64,000 bases of DNA from the NCBI RefSeq assembly GCF_014334095.1, contig NZ_CP060495.1, positions 1,759,001-1,823,000 on the forward strand, in the 5' to 3' direction. Shown one piece after another: positions 55,417 through 63,982 of this stretch. Within the stretch, counting starts at the first letter, position 1, and every line of letters begins with the position of its first letter. The position numbers were made by a program, and so were the translations under genes. The stretch is from Novosphingopyxis iocasae. Its GTDB lineage: Bacteria; Pseudomonadota; Alphaproteobacteria; Sphingomonadales; Sphingomonadaceae. The notes beneath the pieces are model-generated. The model was given only the letters and a program-made list of their open reading frames with translations. It ran no database searches and was not told the DNA's origin.

Positions 55417-56898
55417 TCACGGCAGCTCCAACTGCTCCCGGTCTGCGGTGGCGGCGATGAGTTCGCCTTTCAGCGCGGCGAGTTCATAGCGGGCATCGAG
55501 CAGGTTGATCCGCGCCTGCAGCAGCGCCTGTTCGCGCAAGTTCACCGTCAACAGATCGCTGGCACCTAAAAACAGGCGGCGGCGTTCGGCCTGGGCCAGT
55601 TGCTGCGCGAGGCTTGCGTCCTGACGAGCGAGGCTGATCTGGTCCTCCGCGGCATCCGCGCGGATGGCGAGCCGGTTGATCCGCACCACGATCTCGTCTT
55701 CCAGCTGGCTGTGCTTGCGCTGCAATTCGTCGATCTTGGCCGAAGCGGCGATGCTGCGTCCCTGCGCATCGCGGCGCTGCAGCGGCATGGAAAAGGTAAC
55801 GCCGACCTTGGTTTCCAGCGGGGTACGGCTTGGCCCGCCAAGGCCTTCCGCCCCCAGATCCTTGGAAACATCGACTCCGACATCGAGCCGCGGACGCAGA
55901 TCATTCTCCGCCAGCAACCGTTCGGCACGCGCTTTATCCATCCGCAGCAGAATCGCCGACAGATCGGGCCGGGCCAAGCGGTCCAGCCCGCCGAAAACCG
56001 GCAGAGGGCTTTTCAGATCGGGAAACTCATCGGGCAGCAGTTCGGACGTCGGGAAGACCGGACGGCCCAGCGCATCGCGCCAGAAGAAGGACAGGTCGTT
56101 GGCGGCGGCATCCAAGGTACGCTCTGCCCGCACCAGATTGGAGCAGCGCTGCACGATGTTCTGCCGATTTTCGACGGACAGGATCGCCGGCTGCGCGCCG
56201 AGGCGGATGCCGCGCTCTATGCCAGACTGGCGCGATTCGGCGAGGTTCAGAAGTTGCCGGAATACGCGCACGCGCTGCCCGGCGGCGACCCATTGCAGAT
56301 AGGCATCGAGCGCGCGCTGCTGCACGCCGATGGCCACCATCTGCCGCTCGAACGAGGCAATCGATACGTCGGCTTCCGCCTGCGCCAATTTGGTGCGGCG
56401 ACTGTCGGTCAGCCGATCCCGCAGCAGAGAAAAGACCCCGCCAACGCTGACCTCCCCCAGCTTGTTGGTGAAATATTGGTCTTCATAAATTGGAAAATCG
56501 CCGCGCGAGACACGGTATCCGGCGTAAACCTGCCCACCATTATTGGTGAGCGGCTGATAGGCCTTCGCCTCGGCCTTTGCCCCGTCATAATAGCCGAGCA
56601 CGCGGGAAAAACCGTCGCCCTTGAACAGCAGATCGAATTCGCCGCGGGTGGAGAGGAGACGCCCCGCCGCCTGCCGTTCCTGAGCTGCCGCCGCCAGAAT
56701 CTCCGGCGCATGGCGCGCTGATGAGCGCAGCACCTCGCGCAGCGTCAGCACATCGCCGACCGGCGGCTGTGCCGCCTCCTCAATCTCGGGCTGCGGATTG
56801 CCAACAGGCTCGATATTCTGGGCAGCCGATGGCGATGCGAACGCCTGGCAGGCCAGTAGCGTAAGCATGGGCCACGGGGAAAAGCGCGAAAGCAGCAT
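55417..56898 (-). CDS. TolC-like outer-membrane efflux protein
   Basis: This 493-residue protein has a signal peptide (about residues 1-26) and the TolC coiled-coil pattern with two long helical repeats (about 190-270 and 385-475). In the trimer these form an outer-membrane barrel and a periplasmic tunnel. It is the last gene of the tripartite operon, 9 bp after the HlyD gene, with an AGGAG site. It would be the exit duct of the adjacent ABC/HlyD pair. It might also serve the RND pump elsewhere in the window, which has no channel of its own, but that is a guess. Confidence 0.85.
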   Translation of the reverse strand: MLLSRFSPWPMLTLLACQAFASPSAAQNIEPVGNPQPEIEEAAQPPVGDVLTLREVLRSSARHAPEILAAAAQERQAAGRLLSTRGEFDLLFKGDGFSRVLGYYDGAKAEAKAYQPLTNNGGQVYAGYRVSRGDFPIYEDQYFTNKLGEVSVGGVFSLLRDRLTDSRRTKLAQAEADVSIASFERQMVAIGVQQRALDAYLQWVAAGQRVRVFRQLLNLAESRQSGIERGIRLGAQPAILSVENRQNIVQRCSNLVRAERTLDAAANDLSFFWRDALGRPVFPTSELLPDEFPDLKSPLPVFGGLDRLARPDLSAILLRMDKARAERLLAENDLRPRLDVGVDVSKDLGAEGLGGPSRTPLETKVGVTFSMPLQRRDAQGRSIAASAKIDELQRKHSQLEDEIVVRINRLAIRADAAEDQISLARQDASLAQQLAQAERRRLFLGASDLLTVNLREQALLQARINLLDARYELAALKGELIAATADREQLELP

Positions 56899-56907
56899 CG
56901 CCCGCTC

Positions 56908-58050
56908 CTAAAGCGCCTTGCCGCTCGGCTCGTTCTGGCCGGATTTGTCCGCGGGCGTCACCCGGCCTTGCGGATATTCCAGCGGGAAATCGTTGAGCCG
57001 CCGCCACAGTTCGTAACCAACCGACACCGTTTCCATCTCAATCCAGCCGCGCGCCTTTGCGCCGACGCGCAGATATTCGGTGCTCGGCCAGCTGCGTTCA
57101 CCGGGCTGCTGCTCTACAAGCACGCGGAACAGGCCGTTGGGCTGCGCCGAATGATCGACCGAGCGCACGCGCCCATCGAACAGGCCGCCGCCCAGCGTCG
57201 GCCATCCGCTGAACTGGATTGCGGGCCAACCTTCGAAGGCGATGCGCACCGACTGGCCGGGATGGATCAAAGCGATGTCGCGGCCATCCGCATACATTTC
57301 GAGCACGCGTTTAGGACGCAGCGGCACCACCGTGGCAAGCTGTGCGCCGGCATCGACATAGGTTGATCCGGTGGCTGAATTGACTCCCTGAATGCGGCCC
57401 GACCGGGGGGCGAACACCGTTTGCGAGGATTGCCGGTCCAGCGAAATATCCACCTGATTCAGCTTCGCCCGCGCCACCGCGAGCGAGCTGCGATACCCTG
57501 CGGCAGTGATCTGGGACGCTTCATAATCGCGCCGGGCAAGCAGCCCCTCGGAATAAAGTTGCTGATTACGGTCGACGTTCAAATTCGCCGTCGCCAGCGC
57601 GGCCTGGGCGGCATCGATCTCCGCCAGCACCTGCAGCCGTTCGGCGCGCAGTCGCTCGACCAGATTGGGGTCGTTGTCCATGATCCGGGCAACCGGATCG
57701 CCGGCCTTTACGAGATCGCCGTCCTGCACGAACCACTTCTCCACGCGGCCCGGAACCAGCGCTGTCACCGCCTGCGGGCGATCCTCAGGGTTCAACGCGA
57801 CGATCTCACCCGGACCAGCGGCGGTCTGTACCCATGGCGCAAAAAACAGAACCGCCGTGACAAGCAGGATACCGATGATGGTGCTGATCACGAAGAAGCG
57901 CGCAATCCGCGGTGTCTTGATGGTCTGGAGCGTATGGAAATGATCGTAGCGGCCCGGCAGGCTCGCATCACTGCGCGCCGTCCGCTGCTTTTCCGAAAAG
58001 CTCGGCGCGAAACCCGGCTGGCCTGCGGAGTGTTCAGGCAGAGAGGACAT
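56908..58050 (-). CDS. HlyD-family membrane-fusion adaptor
   Basis: This 380-residue periplasmic adaptor has a short cytoplasmic N-terminus, one membrane helix (about 48-75) and the lipoyl halves: QDGDLVKAGDPVARI (about 112-126) and FAPRSGRIQGVNSATGSTY (about 212-230). An intervening coiled hairpin carries LLARRDYEAS. It bridges the ABC membrane protein and TolC. The start at 58050 has GGAG at 7 nt and overlaps the end of the ABC gene by 17 nt, so the two are made together. The C-terminal segment ends in a Lys/Pro-rich tail. Type 1 secretion and drug export use such adaptors; the cargo is unknown. Confidence 0.87.
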   Translation of the reverse strand: MSSLPEHSAGQPGFAPSFSEKQRTARSDASLPGRYDHFHTLQTIKTPRIARFFVISTIIGILLVTAVLFFAPWVQTAAGPGEIVALNPEDRPQAVTALVPGRVEKWFVQDGDLVKAGDPVARIMDNDPNLVERLRAERLQVLAEIDAAQAALATANLNVDRNQQLYSEGLLARRDYEASQITAAGYRSSLAVARAKLNQVDISLDRQSSQTVFAPRSGRIQGVNSATGSTYVDAGAQLATVVPLRPKRVLEMYADGRDIALIHPGQSVRIAFEGWPAIQFSGWPTLGGGLFDGRVRSVDHSAQPNGLFRVLVEQQPGERSWPSTEYLRVGAKARGWIEMETVSVGYELWRRLNDFPLEYPQGRVTPADKSGQNEPSGKAL

Positions 58051-59746
58051 AGCCGGTCTCCGTTCCCATATCGCGCTCGAACGTCTCCATCGAGGCAAAG
58101 CGCCGCTGTTCGGTCCCACCCAGCCAGAGCAGGGCATCCCGGTCCAGATCGGTGGGCCGCCGGGTGAATTGCAGCACGGTGGTGCCTCCCTTCTTCAGCT
58201 CGGCCAGCGCCGCCGTCACGCGCGCCGGGGGCAGCAGATCGTAGAGCGGAGACATGACGAGCAGGCGCGGCCTGGAAATCAGCGCCGCCGCCAGCTTCAG
58301 CGCCATGACTTCGCCCACGGTGAAGGGCCATCCGCTGTTGGACAGGATGGTGTCCAGCCCATCTTCCAGGGTTTCGATCCGCTGCGTCAGGCCGACACGG
58401 TCGATGCTGTCGTATATGACGGCGCGGCGATCCTCACCCTCGGTCTGCCGATCGGTCTCCTCCGCAGCGAGATCGAGATAATCGCGCACCGACATCTCGA
58501 CCATTTCCGCGCGGTCGCAGATCATGACTTCCGAGCGCAGCTCATACAGCCCGAAATCGCCGACATCGTGACCGCCGATCAACAGCATGCCGCGCTGTGG
58601 GCGCTCCTGTCGCTTCAGCAGCTGCGTCAGGGCACGGCGCTCGTCCGCCCCTGCCACCACCGCGAGCTGCTCGCCCGCGCCAACCTCGAAGTCGAAACGA
58701 TGGCCACTGGTGCTGACATTGCGCAGCACAAGCGCGCCGCTGTCCGGACGCCGCTTCTTGCCGCCGGGATCTTCCTGTTCGACATCCCAGAAACGGGTCG
58801 TTTCCTCCAGATTGGCGGCGAACTCATACAGAGTGGGCAGATAGATCGTGACCTGCGCGATGCCGTAGAACACGCTCGACAGGATCAGCTCGGCCGCCAC
58901 CAGCTGCCCCAGCGAAAGCTGCCCGGCAATGATCAGCGCACCGCCCAGCGCGAGGAAACCCGCATTGGAGAGAGCGAACGCGACGAAAAAGGCAATGCTC
59001 TGCCCGAACGACTGCCGGAAGTGACGCCGATGCTTGTCCACCCAATTGGCGCTGAGCGCTTCCGAGCGATTGATGGCGTGGTGGAGATGGCGGCTGGATT
59101 TGAAGAAACCGCTCGATTCCGCCAGCGACTGGATCCAGTGCGCGGTCTGGTGCTTCGCCTCGCTCTGTTGAACGGCCGTGAAGATCGCGTCCTTGACCCA
59201 TACCCGCCAGATGATCGCCAGCACGAGGACCAGGATCACGTTGAACAGGAAAACATAAGGATGGTAGAAACTGGTTACGACCAGTCCGACACCGCCCTGC
59301 AACAGGATCGCGAACAGGCCGATCAGAAGGCTGGGCAGCGACTTCTGCACCATGATCATATCGAAATAGCGATTGAACAGATCGCCGCGCCGCGAATCGT
59401 AGAAATGCGGATCGCGGGCGTGGACGGTGCGCAGCGTAATCTCGGCAACGATCCGTGTGTAGATGCGTCGCTCCAACAGGGCGATCACATACAGCCGGAA
59501 GGCACTGAGAAGCGCCAGCACCGTCAGCATCAGGAGGAGCATCAGCGACAGGGTGATCAGCGGCGTCGCGACATCGATGGCGGCGACGGAATTGATCAGC
59601 AGCTGCACCGAGATCGGCGTTGCCAGCCACAGCAGGGAAATGCCCACACCGTAGATCACGGCCATCCAGACATAGCGGGAATCGGGTCCGATAATCGTAC
59701 CGAACCATTGCAGAAACTGAGTAACGCCCGCTTCCGACCGCTTCAT
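58034..59746 (-). CDS. ABC exporter-like membrane protein with a degenerate, probably inactive, ATPase domain
   Basis: This 570-residue half-transporter has six membrane spans (about 25-310) of the type-1-secretion kind (LLWLATPISVQLLINSVA near residue 40) without an N-terminal peptidase domain. The C-terminal domain (about 335-560) keeps the length and order of an ABC nucleotide-binding domain, but every catalytic motif is changed. Walker A reads VAGADERRAL (364-373) with no GK[ST]. The Q-loop position is Asp411. The signature LSGGQ is FTVGE (475-479). Walker B LLLLDEP is LLVMSPL with Ser499 and Pro500. The H-loop His is Arg529. The ATG at 59746 follows GGGAAA. Energy may come from another subunit or be absent. 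Confidence 0.85.
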   Translation of the reverse strand: MKRSEAGVTQFLQWFGTIIGPDSRYVWMAVIYGVGISLLWLATPISVQLLINSVAAIDVATPLITLSLMLLLMLTVLALLSAFRLYVIALLERRIYTRIVAEITLRTVHARDPHFYDSRRGDLFNRYFDMIMVQKSLPSLLIGLFAILLQGGVGLVVTSFYHPYVFLFNVILVLVLAIIWRVWVKDAIFTAVQQSEAKHQTAHWIQSLAESSGFFKSSRHLHHAINRSEALSANWVDKHRRHFRQSFGQSIAFFVAFALSNAGFLALGGALIIAGQLSLGQLVAAELILSSVFYGIAQVTIYLPTLYEFAANLEETTRFWDVEQEDPGGKKRRPDSGALVLRNVSTSGHRFDFEVGAGEQLAVVAGADERRALTQLLKRQERPQRGMLLIGGHDVGDFGLYELRSEVMICDRAEMVEMSVRDYLDLAAEETDRQTEGEDRRAVIYDSIDRVGLTQRIETLEDGLDTILSNSGWPFTVGEVMALKLAAALISRPRLLVMSPLYDLLPPARVTAALAELKKGGTTVLQFTRRPTDLDRDALLWLGGTEQRRFASMETFERDMGTETGYVLSA

Positions 59747-59796
59747 CAAGGATTTCCCGTGAATCTGACTTGAGATGGGCGTGGCCTACCAACAAG

Positions 59797-59830
59797 CCTT
59801 TTCACGATCTACCCCAATCGTCGTGAAAGG
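59797..59830. promoter_or_regulatory. inverted repeat upstream of the ABC-HlyD-TolC operon
   Basis: CCTTTTCACGA (59797-59807) and TCGTGAAAGG (59821-59830) are inverted around a 13-nt spacer, about 50 bp before the ABC start. It could be an operator for a dimeric repressor or an RNA hairpin after the BCCT gene. There is no T-run for termination. Confidence 0.42.
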
Positions 59831-59895
59831 CGCGCAAAAGCGGGGTTCTCAGAAGTTAGAGCAGCTCCGAAATAACATGCAATTGGTCTGATCGC

Positions 59896-61890
59896 TCACG
59901 GACCGAGGCGGCGGCTCTGGCGGAAGTGAGCGTAGCGATTGAGCAGATCGTTGATCAACTGATCGCTGCTGAACCCGGTTACGTCATGCGGTTGATCGCC
60001 TTCGGAAGAATGCGCCATCGCACGATAATGCGTGCGCTCGCCATCCTTGGTTTTGCGCGTTTCGGCCCAGGCGAAGCTTGGCGCACGAAAACCGCGGGCA
60101 CGAATGGCGTAGCGGAAAGTGCCGCGTTCGCCATGTTCGATCTTCAGATCGATCACATCCTCATCTTCGCTGATTTCCGGCGAAAGTCCGCTGCCGTCGA
60201 ATTGGCCCGCAATGGCTTGCAATGCCGGCTTGGCCGTCTCGCGCAGGAAGGCGGACACTTCCGGCTTGTCATGATGGCGGGTAATTGCGGACAAACGCGA
60301 CTGCCAGCTGACCGGGCTGCGCGCGCCGGCTGGCACCCCGGTAATGGCAAGGTCCATGGCCGAGCCGCGTGTCTCCGTCTGCAACGCACGCAGCAGGCCG
60401 TAGCAGATGAACACCATCACCACGGAGAAGGGCAGCGCGCTCGTGATCGCGGCGGTTTGCAGCGCCTGCAGTCCGCCTGCCACCAGCAGCACCGCAGCGA
60501 CCGCCCCGGCGCAGCATGCCCAGAAGACGCGCTGCCAGACCGGCGGGTTCTCGGCAGCGCCGGAGGTGATCATGTCGATTACCAGCGCGCCCGAATCCGC
60601 AGACGTCACGAAGAAAGTGATCACGAGCAGCGTGGCGAGGCCCGAAGCCAGGCTGGCGAGCGGCAATTGCCCCAGCACCTCGAACAGCGCGACCGGCAGA
60701 TTGTTCTTCACCGTGGCCGCGATCGGCGCGATGCCGGAAAGGTCCATCGCGATGGCGCTGTTGCCGAATACCGTCATCCACAAGAACGTGAACAATGCGG
60801 GCACCAGCAGCACCCCAGCGATGAACTGGCGGATCGTGCGGCCGCGCGAGATACGCGCGATGAACATGCCGACAAAAGGCGACCAGGCGATCCACCAACC
60901 CCAGTAGAACAGCGTCCAGTTGGCGAGCCAGGGGTTCGGTTCATAGGCGTACATACGGAAGGTGCGCGGGACCACCTGGCCCAGATAGGCGCCCACATTC
61001 TGAACGAAGGCTTGGAACAGGAAGATCGTCGGCCCGGTGATCAGCACGAAGGCCAACAATAGGCCGGCAAGGATGATGTTGAGTTCGGACAGGCGCTTCA
61101 CGCCCTTGTCCAATCCCATCACGACCGAAAGCGTCGCCATACCGGCGATCGCCGCAATCAGACCGATCTGAACCGGCACGGATACCGGCAGGCCGATGAG
61201 ATAGTTGAAGCCTGCGTTCACCTGCAGCACGCCGAGGCCAAGCGAGGTGGCGACGCCGAACATGGTGCCCAGCACCGCAAAGATATCGATCGCATGGCCG
61301 ATCGGCCCGTTGATGCGATCCCCGATCAGCGGATAGAGCGCGCTGCGGATCGTGAGCGGCAGACCCCGCCGGAAGGCGAAATAAGCGAGTGCCAGGCCGA
61401 CGACGATGTAGATCGCCCAGGCATGCAGCCCCCAATGAAAGAATGTCAGCACCATCGCATCGCGCGCGGCCTGGATCGTGCCGCCCTCACCCACCGGCGG
61501 ATTGGCATAATGCTGGATCGGCTCGGCCACCCCGAAGAAGATGAGGCCGATGCCCATCCCTGCGCTGAACAGCATCGCGAACCAGGACAGATAGCTATAT
61601 TCCGGCTCGCTATCGTCCGGCCCCAGCTTCACATCGCCATAACGGCTGAGCATCAGGAACAGCACGAACACCAGGAAACCGGCCACGGTGAGGATGTAGA
61701 ACCAGCCGAAATCGGCCACGATGCCAGCCTGCAGCGCGTCGAATATCTGTTTCGAACGCTCCGGAAAGAGCGCACCGAACAGCGCGAAGGCGAGGATCAA
61801 CACGGCCGAGGTGAGGAACACCGGCGCATTGATCTTGATCCGGAAATTCTCCCCGGATTCGGCCGGTTCTTTCAAAACAGGATCGTTCAT
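59896..61890 (-). CDS. BCCT-family betaine/choline/carnitine transporter (BetT-like)
   Basis: This 664-residue, twelve-span secondary transporter has the family signature GMGIGLIFFGVAEPIQHY (about residues 110-127) and the conserved aromatic stretch WTLFYWGWWIAWSPFVGMFIARISRGRT (about 324-351). The C-terminal cytoplasmic part (about 520-664) is long and acidic-basic mixed, as in BetT-type choline carriers where the tail senses osmolarity. Uptake of choline or betaine for osmoprotection is likely. No betaine synthesis genes lie nearby. The start has GGAAGAAC upstream. It is read in the same direction as the ABC operon, which begins 150 bp after it. Confidence 0.9.
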   Translation of the reverse strand: MNDPVLKEPAESGENFRIKINAPVFLTSAVLILAFALFGALFPERSKQIFDALQAGIVADFGWFYILTVAGFLVFVLFLMLSRYGDVKLGPDDSEPEYSYLSWFAMLFSAGMGIGLIFFGVAEPIQHYANPPVGEGGTIQAARDAMVLTFFHWGLHAWAIYIVVGLALAYFAFRRGLPLTIRSALYPLIGDRINGPIGHAIDIFAVLGTMFGVATSLGLGVLQVNAGFNYLIGLPVSVPVQIGLIAAIAGMATLSVVMGLDKGVKRLSELNIILAGLLLAFVLITGPTIFLFQAFVQNVGAYLGQVVPRTFRMYAYEPNPWLANWTLFYWGWWIAWSPFVGMFIARISRGRTIRQFIAGVLLVPALFTFLWMTVFGNSAIAMDLSGIAPIAATVKNNLPVALFEVLGQLPLASLASGLATLLVITFFVTSADSGALVIDMITSGAAENPPVWQRVFWACCAGAVAAVLLVAGGLQALQTAAITSALPFSVVMVFICYGLLRALQTETRGSAMDLAITGVPAGARSPVSWQSRLSAITRHHDKPEVSAFLRETAKPALQAIAGQFDGSGLSPEISEDEDVIDLKIEHGERGTFRYAIRARGFRAPSFAWAETRKTKDGERTHYRAMAHSSEGDQPHDVTGFSSDQLINDLLNRYAHFRQSRRLGP

Positions 61891-62138
61891 CGATGTTCTT
61901 CCGGCTGTTTCGTAGCGTCATGAACCGGCGAAAATCACCGGACGGGGCTGGGGGCGGGCTTCTAAGAGCATTCCGCGCGCGCCGATGCAACCGCAGCGCC
62001 CACTTCACCGCCATTTTCGCTCCGCTCATCGTTCCCGCAGCGCTAACTCGCCGTAGCGAGCTGTCCACCATGCTGCCAGGTGCCCCTTCACCTTTTTGCC
62101 TTCCCCATCCGCATTGCTGCCGCTAGGGCTCGGCAGCG
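61891..62138. other. 248-bp intergenic region between divergent BCCT and MFS genes
   Basis: I see no gene, terminator or strong repeat here. It should contain the promoters of both divergent genes. Confidence 0.45.
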
Positions 62139-63473
62139 ATGCAGGCCTCTTTCCATCTGCTGAACAAGCGACGTTTTCTGCCATTGTTCGCAACGCAGAG
62201 CCTCGGCGCATTCAACGACAATCTGTACAAGACCGCGATGGTGCTGTTCGTCGTCTATGGCGTGTTCAGCGATCCGGAGAGCGAAACGCTGTTCAGCGCG
62301 GTGGCGACGGGCGTGTTCGTGCTGCCTTTCTTTCTGTTTTCGGCCATTTCCGGCCAGTTTGCCGATACGCGTGACAAGGCGCGGCTGATCCGCATCATCA
62401 AGGCTTGCGAGATCGCGATCATGGTGGTGGGCGGCACCGGACTGCTGCTCGCCTGGGCCGACATAGCGGTGCATCTGCTGGCGATCCCGCTGCTGCTGAT
62501 CGCGCTGTTCGCCATGGGCGTCCATTCCACCTTTTTCGGCCCGATCAAATACGCCATCCTGCCGCAGCATCTGCAGCATGAGGAGGTGCTGGGCGGAACC
62601 GGCCTTGTGGAGGCGGGCACCTATATCGCGATCCTGATCGGCACCATTGTCGCAGGCATCATTCCGGTGGAGGTCGCCGCCGCGGCGGTAATCGGTATTG
62701 CGGTGATCGGCTATCTTACCGGTCGGCAGGTCCCGTCCGCCCCGCCCGAAGCGGGCGACATCCAGCAGATCGATTTCAACATATGGACGGCCTCGCGCGA
62801 CCTTGTCTTGCTGGTGCGCGAGACGCCAGCCGTGTGGCTTGCCGTAGTGGCGATCAGCTTCTTCTGGACGATCGGCACCGTGCTGTTCATTCAGTTCCCG
62901 CCTTTGGTGAAGAACGTGCTGACCGGCGACAAGACGGTGGCGAGCCTGTTCCTGGCGGTCTTTTCGGTCGGCATTGCAATCGGTTCGGTGGCGATCAACC
63001 GGCTCCTAAAAGGCCAGGTGTCGGCGCGCTGGGCGCCGATCTGTGTCCTGGTGATGGGCGGCTTCGTCGCGCTGTTCTATTTCATCTGCCACGGCTGGCA
63101 GGTCAGCCGGTCCGGCACGCTGTACGATATCCCCGCCTTCCTGGCGCACCCGGACAGCTGGGGCGTGGTGGTGGCGCTGCTGGGCGTTGCGATCGCGGGC
63201 GGCATGTTCGTGGTGCCGCTCTATGCGTTTCTCACCACCACCGTGCCGAAGAGCCAGACGGCACGGGCGGTCGCTGCCAACAATCTGGTGAATTCGGGCG
63301 CGATGGTGGGGGGATCGGTGATCACGCTGGGCATGAGCGCGGCCGGCATTCCGATCACCGAACAGCTGCTTTTCAGCGCCGCGATGTGCCTGGTTTCTGC
63401 TTGGCTCGCGCACCGGCTGCACATGGCCAGCCGCGATATCATTTTGCGAGAGGCCGATGGGCCGATGCTTTAG
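62139..63473 (+). CDS. MFS transporter, lysophospholipid transporter LplT-like
   Basis: This 444-residue protein has twelve hydrophobic segments. Its opening LLNKRRFLPLFATQSLGAFNDNLYKTA is the hallmark of the LplT/acyltransferase-associated MFS group, and FFGPIKYAILPQHL (residues 130-143) is strongly conserved in it. LplT flips lysophosphatidylethanolamine inward for re-acylation. Here no acyltransferase (Aas) domain is fused or adjacent within the window, so the role is inferred from family alone. The ATG at 62139 is the first in frame. Confidence 0.84.
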   Translation: MQASFHLLNKRRFLPLFATQSLGAFNDNLYKTAMVLFVVYGVFSDPESETLFSAVATGVFVLPFFLFSAISGQFADTRDKARLIRIIKACEIAIMVVGGTGLLLAWADIAVHLLAIPLLLIALFAMGVHSTFFGPIKYAILPQHLQHEEVLGGTGLVEAGTYIAILIGTIVAGIIPVEVAAAAVIGIAVIGYLTGRQVPSAPPEAGDIQQIDFNIWTASRDLVLLVRETPAVWLAVVAISFFWTIGTVLFIQFPPLVKNVLTGDKTVASLFLAVFSVGIAIGSVAINRLLKGQVSARWAPICVLVMGGFVALFYFICHGWQVSRSGTLYDIPAFLAHPDSWGVVVALLGVAIAGGMFVVPLYAFLTTTVPKSQTARAVAANNLVNSGAMVGGSVITLGMSAAGIPITEQLLFSAAMCLVSAWLAHRLHMASRDIILREADGPML

Positions 63474-63485
63474 GCAGGCCCGCCT

Positions 63486-63707
63486 TTAAGCGATAAACCC
63501 GTAAATCGCGGTAAAGAACGCCGCGAAACTGATCGCGAACAGATGCGTGTCTTCCTGTCGCCACCACCCTTTGTCCGGATTGCGCGGATCGGATGCCCGC
63601 GCGTCCGGCAACTGATCGGGTTGCGGCACCCGCAGGATATGCGGTTTCAAGGTGCGCCGGAATGGGTGGCCGGCAGCTTCGGATGTCAGAACGAGGGCGC
63701 GTTTCAT
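63486..63707 (-). CDS. small C-tail-anchored membrane protein, unknown function
   Basis: This 73-residue protein has a polar, proline-rich N-terminal half and a single hydrophobic C-terminal segment (about residues 56-73, HLFAISFAAFFTAIYGFIA). That makes it a tail-anchored type protein. A GGGA site lies just before the ATG. A near-consensus CtrA-type site lies 10-24 bp upstream of the start. I recognise no family. Confidence 0.58.
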   Translation of the reverse strand: MKRALVLTSEAAGHPFRRTLKPHILRVPQPDQLPDARASDPRNPDKGWWRQEDTHLFAISFAAFFTAIYGFIA

Positions 63708-63716
63708 GGTCCCACG

Positions 63717-63731
63717 TTAACGGTTTGTTAG
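63717..63731 (-). promoter_or_regulatory. possible CtrA-like half-site pair (TTAA-N7-TTAG)
   Basis: TTAACGGTTTGTTAG departs by one base from the CtrA consensus TTAA-N7-TTAA. It lies immediately upstream of the 73-aa gene. Such a short motif can occur by chance. Confidence 0.25.
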
Positions 63732-63838
63732 GATTTTGATCCACCATCAATCGTCGTTAACGCCGCGCTGTCCAATCCGGGGACAGAAAAGGCCGTTAAC
63801 CTTGGCGGCTCGCGGCGCGCCGGCGAAGGCAGACTGCT

Positions 63839-63982
63839 TCAGGCGATCCAGGCGCGGATCAGGAATGCCACGACGCCAAGCGTTGCTACGCTGATCCCCC
63901 AGATCGCCGCCATCCAGCCGACCCGCCGCCACAAGGGCAGCGCCTCCGCCTCATCCGCGCCGTCCAGCGGATCCAGCTTCAT
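63839..63982 (-). CDS. DUF2474-like small membrane protein (cytochrome bd-associated)
   Basis: This 47-residue gene has an acidic N-terminus and then PLWRRVGWMAAIWGISV and LGVVAFLIRAW. That is the single-helix pattern of the DUF2474 family, which is typically encoded directly after cydB/cioB and is thought to be a small subunit of cytochrome bd-type oxidase, like CydX. The ATG overlaps the stop of the preceding gene by 4 nt (ATGA). That preceding gene ends EEGYHS, compatible with CydB. The gene is too short for routine calling. Confidence 0.72.
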   Translation of the reverse strand: MKLDPLDGADEAEALPLWRRVGWMAAIWGISVATLGVVAFLIRAWIA

